A stretch of DNA of 64,000 nt, taken from an uncultured Chryseobacterium sp. (GTDB taxonomy: Bacteria; Bacteroidota; Bacteroidia; Flavobacteriales; Weeksellaceae). Shown piece by piece: positions 17,918 to 26,511 of the stretch. The DNA lies in the NCBI GenBank assembly GCA_913778085.1, contig CAJYXJ010000013.1, positions 124,001 through 188,000 on the forward strand, in the 5' to 3' direction. Position numbers and translations under genes: made by a program. Below the pieces are notes generated by a model. The model was not told the origin of the DNA, did not search any database, and was given only the letters and a program-made list of their open reading frames with translations. Every line of letters begins with the position of its first letter. Position 1 is the first letter of the stretch.

Positions 17918-18970
17918 TTATCTCTTAAACAGTCCGGCATTCAGTTCTTTACCCATCGAGCTTTCTGCCAACTGGAGGTAATTGCGCTTGCTCTGGTCTT
18001 TTTCGATAACAACCGTTCCGAAAGTCCGTACGTTTTTCATTTCCAGGAAATCCGTTGATGTGGCATCACTGTCGCTTAACGGCCCGCTCCCGTAGCCCGC
18101 TAGTTTTTTAAAACCGGTAAAAATGCAGTCAGAGGCTTTGTATCGGCGCAGGCTTCCTTTTTCCCTGATCCATATGGTATCCGTATTGGCGATAATGTTA
18201 TGATGGAAATCAAACTCCTCTCCGTTGGTACCCTGAGTTGTCCAGACCCCACAGAAATAACCGCCGTACACCAACGAATAGCGCATAGCACTGCGGCTGC
18301 CTGTTTTTCCATCATTTTTCCAGAAAACAACGGGAATTTTGCAGTTGAAAAAAACACAGTGGTCGATCACAAGGCCATAGCCATTGGCGATAACCCCGAC
18401 ATGCAGTGGCAGTACATCCACATTCCCGACGAACAGGCATTGGGTCACCAGTAAATCGTCCAGCTTTTTACCATCGCGCCAGATAGGGTAGGACCTTCGT
18501 AAATGATGATCATCCAGGTAAGTATAATCGGGACTGCCTGTAAACTTAAGACCCTCAATTGTAACATGGCTTACCTCCGGCTGTATTCCTTTGGCTTCTT
18601 CTCCGCCCACGCCGGGCTCAAGAGGTACTGCTGTTATAATCACCGGCATTTTTTCCGGCTTCCAGTCTGTGTCGTCGGGCATTACTTCCGCACGCATGAT
18701 CAGACGGTGGGTCAATGTATATTTGTCATTGGTAAAGAGGACGGCCCGGGTCAGCAGATGAATGCCTTCCGAAAGGATGATTGTTGTTTCCCCCTGCTCT
18801 TTATTAAGATTTACGCGCCTTGCTGCTTCTGCAAGCGTTCTTAATGGCTGGGTTTTCGTACCGGAGTAGCTGTCGTTGCCGGTCTTACAATTAATGTATA
18901 ATTGTTCTGCCTTTAGCCAAAGCAGATTCGTAAAGAAAAACAATAGGCTGAATGTTGTGGATTTTATCAT
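17918..18970 (-). CDS. Secreted right-handed beta-helix (pectate-lyase-like fold) protein
   Basis: 350 residues from the ATG at 18970, which starts a good signal peptide (MIKSTTFSLLFFFTNLLWLK, cleavage near AEQ). An in-frame ATG nine codons upstream at 18997 is less likely. The mature start LYINCKTGNDSYSGTKTQPL, with RTLAEAARRVN, is the usual opening of parallel beta-helix proteins. Repeated strand-turn motifs follow, such as VTIEGLKFTG, LVIDHCVFFNCKIPVVFW and FDFHHNIIANTDTIW. Many relatives act on polysaccharides, but no catalytic residues can be assigned here. No T9SS sorting domain is seen at the C-terminus. It lies 70 bp downstream of the AraC gene on the same strand. Confidence 0.65.
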   Translation of the reverse strand: MIKSTTFSLLFFFTNLLWLKAEQLYINCKTGNDSYSGTKTQPLRTLAEAARRVNLNKEQGETTIILSEGIHLLTRAVLFTNDKYTLTHRLIMRAEVMPDDTDWKPEKMPVIITAVPLEPGVGGEEAKGIQPEVSHVTIEGLKFTGSPDYTYLDDHHLRRSYPIWRDGKKLDDLLVTQCLFVGNVDVLPLHVGVIANGYGLVIDHCVFFNCKIPVVFWKNDGKTGSRSAMRYSLVYGGYFCGVWTTQGTNGEEFDFHHNIIANTDTIWIREKGSLRRYKASDCIFTGFKKLAGYGSGPLSDSDATSTDFLEMKNVRTFGTVVIEKDQSKRNYLQLAESSMGKELNAGLFKR

Positions 18971-19040
18971 GTTTTTTTTCTGTAAAATTAGAAACATTCA
19001 TATCCGGCAAAAAGGTCATTTCATATTTAAAATGGTCATT

Positions 19041-19907
19041 TTATATATTTTTCCGGTATTGGTGGGGAGTCATGCGGGTAAATTTTTTAAAGAAGCGGTT
19101 GAAATTGGAGGGGTCTGAGAAACCGAACTCATAGCAGATCTCTTTTGCCGATTTATTTTGATGCAGCTGTCTCTTTATTTCCGAAATCAACTTGTGATGA
19201 ATCATCTGCTGCGCCGATAGTCCGCTGAATTGTTTACAGATTTTGTTAAGGAATCCGGGGCTTACATTTAACCGTCTGGTGTAGGCTTCTACAGTCTGGT
19301 CGTGCAAAAATCTTTTTTCCAGCATGGATCTGAAGCGATAGAAATCCGCTTGAATGTAAGTGTCGCGCTGGACATGATAAACCGCTGCATAGTAGCGATT
19401 GAGAACGATAAGCAGTTGGTAAAGAAGTGACCTGATAAGGTGGTTGCTGTCATTCTGAATTTCTTTGAACTCCTGTTCTATCTCCCGTAAAAGGTCGGTA
19501 CATTTTCCAAATGAGGTTTCATCGGTCTGCATTCCGGCAGGATGTGAATACTGGTGAAAATACTGAAACCGGTACAGAAATAATTCATCCGAAAAAAAGA
19601 GATGCAGGAAATCCTTTTCAAAGAACAGGGTGTAGCCTTTTAATTCCGCATCAATATTCCAGCGACGGACCTGTCCCGGACTGGTAAAAATAATGGTTTG
19701 CGGGCCTATCTGCATTTTGCTTTCGTCCAAAGCCAATGTTCCGGATCCTTCTTCGATAAAAACAATTTCATAAAAACTGAGCCGGTGTAATGTACTGTCC
19801 AATACATAATGTTTCAGGGTCTCGATACGCCCGATATCCAGCAGCAGTTCCGGACCATATTTACAGGGCAGAAACTGATAGGTTTTAATTGGGGAAAGTA
19901 ATGCCAT
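19041..19907 (-). CDS. AraC-family transcriptional regulator
   Basis: 288 residues. The N-terminal ~170 residues look like a cupin-type sensor domain (VFIEEGSGTLALDESKMQIG, with GPQTIIFTSPGQVRRW). The last ~100 residues form the AraC double helix-turn-helix: FLHDQTVEAYTRRLNVSPGF in the first, then AKEICYEFGFSDPSNFNRFF followed by KKFTRMTPHQYR. The second helix-turn-helix is nearly canonical. Its position upstream of the beta-helix gene and beside the exported protein at 20.1 kb suggests it controls one or both of them, which is inference from location only. Confidence 0.9.
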   Translation of the reverse strand: MALLSPIKTYQFLPCKYGPELLLDIGRIETLKHYVLDSTLHRLSFYEIVFIEEGSGTLALDESKMQIGPQTIIFTSPGQVRRWNIDAELKGYTLFFEKDFLHLFFSDELFLYRFQYFHQYSHPAGMQTDETSFGKCTDLLREIEQEFKEIQNDSNHLIRSLLYQLLIVLNRYYAAVYHVQRDTYIQADFYRFRSMLEKRFLHDQTVEAYTRRLNVSPGFLNKICKQFSGLSAQQMIHHKLISEIKRQLHQNKSAKEICYEFGFSDPSNFNRFFKKFTRMTPHQYRKNI

Positions 19908-20085
19908 TTTTACAAAATGAGGTCTGGTTAATTAACCGGAATTTGGGATAAAGATAAAAAACTTTTAAAGAATAGATTGAATGACTACAATTTACAGAAT
20001 AGGAAAAAGGTCCTGGCTGAATTATTATTGACAAAAATTTCTGCAGACGGTGGGATATTATTTTTTCTTACTTTAGCCGTTAGAT

Positions 20086-20775
20086 TTGAAAATTATTTTC
20101 CTTATGACTACTAAACTGTCAGTTGTCCTTATATTAAGTTTGCTATTCAGTTTAAAATACAATGCGCAGAACAAAGCATTATTTCCGTCTGATGTGATCC
20201 CATTTCAGGTAACTGTGAAAAAATCTGTTTATAAAAGAAAAAATGCGCTGGCGCTGGAAATAAAAGGTCAGGCTGACGGAGACAGGACCCTGGCAATTCT
20301 CAAAAATATCGATTTCCATAATGGCATTATTGAAGCTACGGTTTCCGGACAGCCGTTGGCCAACGCCGGAGAGACAGCACGCGGGTTCGTGGGTATTGCG
20401 TTCAGGGCAGTTTCGGACGCTTCCGGAATGGAAGTTTTTTATCTCCGGCCTACGAATGGCCGGGCTGATGATCAATTGCGCAGAAACCATTCCAGCCAGT
20501 ATATTTCCATTCCGGGACATCCTTGGGAAAAACTCAGGAAGGAAACGCCGGGGGAATATGAAGCTTACGTCGATGTAGTGCCAGCGGAATGGACCAGAAT
20601 TAAAATTGTGGTAAAGGATCAAACGGCCAGGCTTTACGTTGACGGTGCTTCTCAACCCACATTGATCGTCAACGATCTGAAGCAGGGTAAAGATATGAGG
20701 GGAAGTATCGGCTTATGGATAGGCCCCGGAACATTGGGACATTTTACGGATGTAAAAATCACCAAAGAAGATTGA
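20086..20775 (+). CDS. Exported protein, possible jelly-roll (DUF1080/LamG-like) domain
   Basis: 229 residues with a signal peptide (TTKLSVVLILSLLFSLKYNA, cleavage near QNK). ATGs at 20086 and 20104 are both possible; the second gives a tighter signal peptide. The mature part is all-beta. Segments such as GIIEATVSGQP, GFVGIAFRAVSDASGMEVFY, WTRIKIVVKDQTARLYVDGA and GSIGLWIGPGTLGHFTDVKI match the rhythm of concanavalin-like folds seen in 3-keto-disaccharide hydrolase (DUF1080)-type proteins. I cannot see a catalytic signature, so sugar binding or hydrolysis is inference. It starts 178 bp from the divergent AraC gene. Confidence 0.55.
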   Translation: MKIIFLMTTKLSVVLILSLLFSLKYNAQNKALFPSDVIPFQVTVKKSVYKRKNALALEIKGQADGDRTLAILKNIDFHNGIIEATVSGQPLANAGETARGFVGIAFRAVSDASGMEVFYLRPTNGRADDQLRRNHSSQYISIPGHPWEKLRKETPGEYEAYVDVVPAEWTRIKIVVKDQTARLYVDGASQPTLIVNDLKQGKDMRGSIGLWIGPGTLGHFTDVKITKED

Positions 20776-20799
20776 TTGAATTTACAGAAAAGTTTTCTG

Positions 20800-21843
20800 C
20801 TAAACAATGAGCCCGGAAATATGATTGGCCGTACTTCCCGTTGCCGAAGACAGTACGTTCGTCTCATGATTCATTTTTAAAACGCCCATAAAAGCAAAGA
20901 TCAGAGCTTCTTTGAAATCAATAATATCTTTATCGGGAATAATGATTGCAACATCTGTTTTAGCTTTAATTCTTTCAATCAGATAAGCATTATAAGTTCC
21001 TCCTCCTGTAAAAAGTACTTTTTTCAACCGGTTTTCATCTAAAACTTTTGAAATCTGTATGGCCGCGTGCTCCGTGAAGGTTGCCAGCAGGTCAAGCGGA
21101 TCCGTTTCCTGAAATAAAGGAAAAATACAATGGTTGCACCACTCAACTCCCAAGGATTTCGGGTGGGATTGATGATAGAAGGGTAATGCGTTTAATTCGG
21201 ACAATAATCCGTTATTGACTTTCCCTGTTTTCGCCAGATTACCGTTTTCATCAAAATTTTTATTGAGCTTTTGAGCAAGAGAATTTAAAATGATGTTGAC
21301 CGGCACAATGTCAAAAGCAATCCGCTGATCATTGACGGTCAGGGAAATATTTGAAAAACCTCCAAGATTGAGACAGGCATCATACTGTGAAAATAACAGT
21401 TCGTCACCAATCGGAACCAACGGCGCGCCGTTTCCACCCATCAGAACATCCTGGCTCCGGAAATCATAGATCACAGGGAGCTGCGTTTCCAGCTTAATGG
21501 CCCTTCCGTCACCGATCTGAAGGGTAAATTTTTTTTGCGGCTGATGAAAAACCGTATGGCCATGGGAGGCGATCAGGTCTATTCGTTCGGGCTGATGTTT
21601 TTCGATAAACTCTCTAACCGATTTTCCAAGATAAAAACCATATTCCGAATGCAGCTCCAGCAATTCCGGCGCGGGCAGATAAATGGAATTTCTGAGTTTC
21701 CGTTCCCATTCCTCAGGATAGGGAAGGGTTTCGGCTTTCAGGATTTCAAAGCTCCAGGCATGCTGTTTTTCGAATTTGGCAAAACAGATATCAAGTCCGT
21801 CTAAGCTTGTTCCGGACATTAATCCGACAGCATGGGAAATCAT
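20800..21843 (-). CDS. anmK: Anhydro-N-acetylmuramic acid kinase
   Basis: 347 residues from the ATG at 21843. An upstream in-frame start at 21924 would overlap lptC and add 27 residues not typical of the family. The protein opens with the AnmK signature HAVGLMSGTSLDGLDICF, followed by DLIASHGHTVFHQP, LNLGGFSNISL and KVLFTGGGTYNAYL. AnmK cleaves and phosphorylates 1,6-anhydro-MurNAc during cell-wall recycling. It starts 4 bp after the lptC stop, so the two are probably translated from one transcript. Confidence 0.93.
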   Translation of the reverse strand: MISHAVGLMSGTSLDGLDICFAKFEKQHAWSFEILKAETLPYPEEWERKLRNSIYLPAPELLELHSEYGFYLGKSVREFIEKHQPERIDLIASHGHTVFHQPQKKFTLQIGDGRAIKLETQLPVIYDFRSQDVLMGGNGAPLVPIGDELLFSQYDACLNLGGFSNISLTVNDQRIAFDIVPVNIILNSLAQKLNKNFDENGNLAKTGKVNNGLLSELNALPFYHQSHPKSLGVEWCNHCIFPLFQETDPLDLLATFTEHAAIQISKVLDENRLKKVLFTGGGTYNAYLIERIKAKTDVAIIIPDKDIIDFKEALIFAFMGVLKMNHETNVLSSATGSTANHISGLIV

Positions 21844-21847
21844 GGCT

Positions 21848-22441
21848 TTATTTTTTGTTTTGGGAAATTTCAGGGGTGGCAAAATCCCCGGAATTCTGGA
21901 AGAATACATATTCCGAGAAATCATCTTTGGCCCTCATACCATGCGCACCGATGAGTGTACTTCCGTTTTTTCTGGTTACATAAACGGTATCGCGGGTATA
22001 AATACTTTTCTTGATCTGATCCCAGTATACGCTCTGCATGGCAAATTTATCCCCCTCGTTTGTAGTGATCCTTACATTGCCTTTGGCTTCATAGAACTTT
22101 TTATAATCGTAGAACTTGGCATACTTGGCTTTGATGGTTCCCGGGATTTTCGGTTTCTTCTTGTCGAAAAACTGGATGTCGATTCCTTTTCTCGCTACCG
22201 TATACGGGCTGTCAATCAGCTCGTATTTTTCAATAATCGGGGCTTTGGCCTTCATGGTAACAAATCCTGAATCCCGTTGGATAATATAGGCATTGTTGAT
22301 GATCTGTGAGGCGAAGTTTTTACTTTGCTTGGAATTGGCTTTTGTAAGGTCTTCCTCACAGGAGGTCATAATAAAAAATATAGCACAACTGAAAAGGTAT
22401 GCTATATTTTTTTTATGAAGTATGTTTCTAAAAAACATCAT
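21848..22441 (-). CDS. lptC: LptC-like LPS export protein (lipoprotein)
   Basis: 197 residues from the ATG at 22441, one base after the stop of the upstream outer-membrane protein gene. An upstream in-frame start would overlap that gene. The N-terminus is a lipoprotein signal (NIAYLFSCAIFFIMTSC with C at the end). The body (YELIDSPYTVARKGIDIQFF, then KGNVRITTNEGDKFAMQSV) is the beta-strand pattern of the LptC/OstA-like fold that bridges the LPS transporter and the periplasmic LptA bridge. Flavobacterial LptC is often annotated as a lipoprotein like this. It is followed after 4 bp by anmK. Confidence 0.85.
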   Translation of the reverse strand: MMFFRNILHKKNIAYLFSCAIFFIMTSCEEDLTKANSKQSKNFASQIINNAYIIQRDSGFVTMKAKAPIIEKYELIDSPYTVARKGIDIQFFDKKKPKIPGTIKAKYAKFYDYKKFYEAKGNVRITTNEGDKFAMQSVYWDQIKKSIYTRDTVYVTRKNGSTLIGAHGMRAKDDFSEYVFFQNSGDFATPEISQNKK

Positions 22442-22442
22442 A

Positions 22443-23729
22443 TTAGTTGTAAAGTGTTTTTCTGAACCATTTATCGGCAAAATTGAAGCCGACTTTCAGG
22501 TTAATGAAATTCTGGTTGATCAGGTTATTCTTAAGCGTTCCCCTTTTCCCCAGTTCCAGACCGATTTCCAATCCGCTCATCCTGGTGATGCTGCTGTTTT
22601 TGAATGGAAGAAGAACACCGCCGGAAACTCCGAATTTATTGATGTTCTGTCCGGCGATCTGAAGATTTCCTTTTTCATAGAAGGCTCCGTAACGGTATAC
22701 GATTCTGGAAAAATAGCTCCTGAAGTTATTATAGTTCGGCAGATACCATCCTCCGGCAGAAATCCTGTAAGAATCCTGCAGATCCAGGGTGTTCCCGAAA
22801 TAGGTAATGCTTTCGCCTTTTTTATAATCTCCCTGCACAGAAAGGAACCATTGGTTTTCTTCTCCGTAACCCACCCCTACGGAAGCCTGTAAAGGCAGAA
22901 GATTTTTGGATTTCGTACTTTTCTGCTCAATAATACTTTCGTTGCTCTTTGTAGTACCCGCAGCATCAGCATAGAAATAAGTACTGTTTACATAATCTGT
23001 GGTTATATTACTGGTGTTGCCGAAAGTAGTTGTGGCACCGATGGTGAATTTACGGTCGGTACTGGTATTCAGGTTCTGGTAGCTTGCCCCTAAGGTAAAG
23101 TTGAAATTGTGGATGCTGTTTCTGGTTTCATAACCGTTGATCAGCTCTGCATTAGGTTGTGCCAGCTCATTCAGGTCATAAAGGTTTCCGAAATAATAAT
23201 TCGCTCTTGCTCCCAAAGCAAGTTTATCCGTTACCTTATATCCCAAAGCGATCTGGGCAGTATTTAATGTCCCGCTTCCTTTGAATCTGTTATATCTTAT
23301 GATTTCATTATTTTCATTCTTATCTTCATGAAGAATGTTATAGCTTTTTGAACTGTACGGCTGATAGGAAATACCCATTTTCAGCTTTGGAGACAGAGGG
23401 AAAGCCAATGAAATATTGGATAAATACGTAGAATGCTTGGTAGATTTCGTATTATTGTAATCTGTTTTAAAGTAATTATTCTCGTTGGTAGCCTCCAGTT
23501 TTATACTGGTAAGCTCGAAATTGGTATTGTTTGCAGGATTTGCAAAATTGAAATTACTTGTAAAATCGCTTATGAAAGCGGTTGATATACCTCCCATAGA
23601 GGTCGTTTCGATCGTATTATCATATTTTACATCTCCGATTCCGTAAGCTGCATAAGGTGAATTACTCAGATTCTGCGCATTAAGGAAATACCCAACTGAT
23701 ATGAATGATAGTACAAAGATTTTTTTCAT
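22443..23729 (-). CDS. Outer-membrane beta-barrel protein, unknown function
   Basis: 428 residues with a signal peptide (MKKIFVLSFISVGYFLNAQ). The mature part starts LSNSPYAAYGIGDVKY and continues as alternating hydrophobic/polar beta strands (ALGYKVTDKLALGARANYYF, SVGVGYGEENQWFLSVQGDY), ending in a strand of the type LKVGFNFADKWFRKTLYN. This fits a FadL-like or generic barrel. I do not recognise a specific function. Its 3' end is 1 bp from the lptC start, so the two genes are probably co-expressed; an envelope role near LPS transport is inference from that. Confidence 0.7.
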   Translation of the reverse strand: MKKIFVLSFISVGYFLNAQNLSNSPYAAYGIGDVKYDNTIETTSMGGISTAFISDFTSNFNFANPANNTNFELTSIKLEATNENNYFKTDYNNTKSTKHSTYLSNISLAFPLSPKLKMGISYQPYSSKSYNILHEDKNENNEIIRYNRFKGSGTLNTAQIALGYKVTDKLALGARANYYFGNLYDLNELAQPNAELINGYETRNSIHNFNFTLGASYQNLNTSTDRKFTIGATTTFGNTSNITTDYVNSTYFYADAAGTTKSNESIIEQKSTKSKNLLPLQASVGVGYGEENQWFLSVQGDYKKGESITYFGNTLDLQDSYRISAGGWYLPNYNNFRSYFSRIVYRYGAFYEKGNLQIAGQNINKFGVSGGVLLPFKNSSITRMSGLEIGLELGKRGTLKNNLINQNFINLKVGFNFADKWFRKTLYN

Positions 23730-24065
23730 TCTTTATTTTTAAAACAATGCGCAAATATCTTAAATATTAATGAATTGTAAAAATTATATGAGGTTAAAGT
23801 TTGTTAAGGCAGATGTAGAGGGAAACCGTAGGCTTATTATGGTAAATAGTGAATGGTCCATTTACTTCGCTTATCAATTATTCAGTCCTATCATTTGCTG
23901 AGTGGAATGCCTTTGCGAATGGAAAAATAAATGGCATGATCAAATAAAATTCCTTGCGATCCCGGCGTTAAAAAATCCGCTACAGGTACTTTAAAATTCA
24001 AAATTGATTTGCATCAAAATTTACTTATGAAATAAAATTGACATTACAGTAACCTACAATTTTTT
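23730..24065. other. Intergenic region with a rearranged repeat copy
   Basis: No gene is visible. Positions 23838-23925 hold a decayed, rearranged copy of parts of the 372 bp repeat family. The left part reads GTGAATGGTCCATTTACTTC. The right part is the reverse complement of the CGTTCGCAAAGGCGTTTCAC segment found at 2932, with about three mismatches in 32 bases. The rest is AT-rich without recognisable structure. Confidence 0.6.
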
Positions 24066-24073
24066 TATCTTTG
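24066..24073 (+). promoter_or_regulatory. TATCTTTG -7-type element just before the delta' gene
   Basis: Exact match to the Bacteroidetes -7 consensus TAnnTTTG, 4 bases before the ATG at 24078. A TTG lies at 24038-24040, giving a 25 bp spacer that is slightly longer than the usual 17-23 bp. If used, the transcript would start at or next to the ATG and be leaderless. Confidence 0.45.
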
Positions 24074-24077
24074 AGCC

Positions 24078-25193
24078 ATGAATTGGGAGAACATTGCCGG
24101 ACAGCACAACCTGAAAAAACTTCTCAGGGACAGCATCGCCGAAAACAGAGTGAGCCACGCCCAGCTTTTCACTGGAAAAGAAGGCTATGGAACGCTGCCT
24201 ATGGTCCTGGCCTATGCCAAAGAAGTCCTGAGCCGTGAGAATGAGCATGCCGCTTCAAAAGTGGAACATCTCAATCACCTCGATCTGCATTTCAGCTTTC
24301 CGGTGTTTACAGACAATAAGAATTCTTTAAGCAAAAATAAATTTGAAGAGTTCCGGGAAATGGTGATAAAATCTCCGTATGCAAGCTATGACGACTGGAC
24401 TGCTTTTTTACAGTCGGAGAACAAACAGCTTTTTATTTCGGCAGATGAAATCGATGACCAGAACCAGAAGTTTTCATTAAAAAGCTATGAAGGAGGCACC
24501 AAGATCCTTATTGTCTGGAGAGCCGATAAAATGAACATCGCTGCAGCCAATAAATTCCTGAAATTTCTGGAAGAGCCGCCGGCGAAAACCGTCATTTTGC
24601 TTACGGCAGAATCGGTTAACGATATTCTGCCCACCATCCTTTCCAGAACACAGATTGTGGAAGTGCCGAGGATTACCGACGGAGACCTGGATGCTTATTT
24701 ACAAAAAAATTTCAGCATTCCGGAAGAGAAGATCAGAGAAATCGTCCATGAAGCGCAGGGTAACCTCAATGATGCTCTCAAACTGCTGCAGACAGGAAGC
24801 AGAAACGATGAGTTTGAGAAATTATTTGTGCAGTGGGTACGCGATGCTTTCATGGTAAAAAAGAAACCTGAATTTTTGAAAAGTATTATCTTTTGGGCCC
24901 GAGAAATTGCAGGCTGGAACCGCGAAAAGCAGAAGAATTTTTTAAATTACTGCTCGGAGATTTTCAGGCTGGCCCTGCTTCAGAATTATCAGTCGGAAGG
25001 GCTGGTTTATAAAAAGATTGATGTCAACGGGTTTAACTGGGCCGGTTTTTCAAAGTTTATCTCCGGAGCTAATATTGAAAGTATTCTGGAGGAAATCAGC
25101 ACTGCCGATCTGCACCTTACCCGAAACGGAAATCCCAAGATCGTCTGGACCGACCTCGGGATTAAGCTTTCAAGATATATTCATAAAAATTAA
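24078..25193 (+). CDS. holB: DNA polymerase III delta' subunit-like clamp-loader ATPase
   Basis: 371 residues. It opens with WENIAGQHNLKKLLRDSI then RVSHAQLFTGKEGYGTL, as in clamp-loader subunits. LKFLEEPPAKTVILLTA and ILPTILSRTQIVEVPR match the delta'/gamma family, with SRT in place of SRC. The P-loop position reads GKEGYGTL and lacks the GK(T/S) of an active site, as expected for delta', which is not an ATPase. It acts with the other clamp-loader subunits to load the sliding clamp on DNA. It is convergent with the next gene (30 bp gap). Confidence 0.85.
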   Translation: MNWENIAGQHNLKKLLRDSIAENRVSHAQLFTGKEGYGTLPMVLAYAKEVLSRENEHAASKVEHLNHLDLHFSFPVFTDNKNSLSKNKFEEFREMVIKSPYASYDDWTAFLQSENKQLFISADEIDDQNQKFSLKSYEGGTKILIVWRADKMNIAAANKFLKFLEEPPAKTVILLTAESVNDILPTILSRTQIVEVPRITDGDLDAYLQKNFSIPEEKIREIVHEAQGNLNDALKLLQTGSRNDEFEKLFVQWVRDAFMVKKKPEFLKSIIFWAREIAGWNREKQKNFLNYCSEIFRLALLQNYQSEGLVYKKIDVNGFNWAGFSKFISGANIESILEEISTADLHLTRNGNPKIVWTDLGIKLSRYIHKN

Positions 25194-25222
25194 TGAATCA
25201 CGGCTACGGCAAAAATCTGCTA

Positions 25223-26218
25223 TTAACCATTCGTCTGACTTTGGAATTCCCTAAGTTCTTTTTCCATAAATTCCGGTGAATTCATCTGGATTCTCATTGA
25301 ATGGATATTGCTAATTGTGGTTTCAACAGCTTTTTCAAACCATGGAAATTCCTGGCTTAACGAGGTAAGTTTTGCCAAAGCTCTCAGAGGCTCACCAGAC
25401 TTAGACAGCTTTACGGCATGTTCGTACCTGAAAAGCGGACAGTAATAATATTCTTCTGCAAGGACATCCCACTGGTCAGGTGCTGCTTCTGCGGCAATAA
25501 GATAAGAAAGGGCAAAAACCGAAGAATCTATATAGTCTTCAGAAAAAAGGAAACATCCGAAAAGGCTTTCCGTATCTTCTTTGCTTAATTTTTTTTCTAA
25601 AACTTTCTGAAAAATTTTATGTGAATTTTCTCTTTCGTTATGATTTTCCGACAGATGTAAAACGGTGGCATATTCTACTTGTACCGGATCTTCATCAGGA
25701 AATCTGCGATAAGCCTCTTCAATATACTTTCGGGCCATACCGTTTTGAATCATAGAACGGTACATTTTTGAGATGGCCACAAGCTCTTTGGCTTCAAAAT
25801 TTTCTTTATCCTTTAAAAATTCTTCCAAATACCGGAGGGCGATTTTAGGATAGCGGTCTTTGGTATATCGTTCCAATACCTGCCAGTGTTCAGGCCTTTG
25901 CGGTTGAGACTCATCCCAGAATTTGTACAGCAGCGACATTCTGTCCCACTTGGACCGGATCCCTGCCCACTCTGCAAAGAGTTCTTCATATACCATATGC
26001 GGCGGGTAAATATTTCCTTTGTCGTCTTTTATCTCAATACTTACGGAAAGGGTAGGATCTGAATAATACCTTTGAAAAGCTTCAATAATTTCATGATCAA
26101 ACTTTTTTCCCGATTCCATCAAAGCTTCTATCGGTTCCTGCTCTTGGTGCGATTTAGTTGCCGCAGTTTGTCCTGACTTGTTTTTCTTATTCCCGAAAAG
26201 AGAACGGAATAGACCCAT
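25223..26218 (-). CDS. Helical-repeat (TPR-like) protein of unknown function
   Basis: 331 residues from the ATG at 26218 (MGLFRSLFGNKKNKSG). An upstream in-frame start at 26251 is weaker because it precedes this typical N-terminus. There is no signal peptide. From about residue 120 on, paired helices of the type KIALRYLEEFLKDKENFEAK, MARKYIEEAYRRFPDEDPVQ and LRALAKLTSLSQEFPWFEKA look like degenerate tetratricopeptide-like repeats. I do not recognise a named family, and context gives no function; it is flanked by the delta' gene and the efflux operon. Confidence 0.6.
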   Translation of the reverse strand: MGLFRSLFGNKKNKSGQTAATKSHQEQEPIEALMESGKKFDHEIIEAFQRYYSDPTLSVSIEIKDDKGNIYPPHMVYEELFAEWAGIRSKWDRMSLLYKFWDESQPQRPEHWQVLERYTKDRYPKIALRYLEEFLKDKENFEAKELVAISKMYRSMIQNGMARKYIEEAYRRFPDEDPVQVEYATVLHLSENHNERENSHKIFQKVLEKKLSKEDTESLFGCFLFSEDYIDSSVFALSYLIAAEAAPDQWDVLAEEYYYCPLFRYEHAVKLSKSGEPLRALAKLTSLSQEFPWFEKAVETTISNIHSMRIQMNSPEFMEKELREFQSQTNG

Positions 26219-26443
26219 AATTAGTTTTTTGGTAAATATAGTTATTATCAATCTACATTGAACTCCGTTTTAAAGCAAATTTTCCCGGAAACAATCAGTT
26301 GCCTTCTTAAAATTGCAGAAGAAAATCAGATCAAATTCATATGATAGAATGGTCTATAATAATTATTAATATTTTTAATTAAAATTAACTATTTGTTAAT
26401 CAATTATTTAAATTCTGCAGCATTAAAAATAAATTAAAAATTC

Positions 26444-26483
26444 AATCAATCGTTTGATTTATTCAAATTTGGATGTAAATTTG
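26444..26483 (+). promoter_or_regulatory. Promoter and overlapping palindrome (candidate TetR operator)
   Basis: TTTG (-33) at 26453-26456 and TAAATTTG (-7) at 26476-26483, spaced by 19 bp, match the Bacteroidetes promoter consensus. A palindrome AATCAA-TCGT-TTGATT at 26444-26459 covers the -33 element, where a TetR-type repressor bound as a dimer would block RNA polymerase. The ATG of the TetR gene is 28 bp downstream of the -7 element. Self-regulation of the efflux operon is inferred. Confidence 0.6.
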
Positions 26484-26511
26484 CAACGTCAAAAACGAGA
26501 ACGTAACTAAG

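Noticed and set aside
18996-19134. Short plus-strand frames near the beta-helix and AraC genes
   Set aside because: Antisense shadows overlapping real coding sequence on the minus strand, with no start context or domain.
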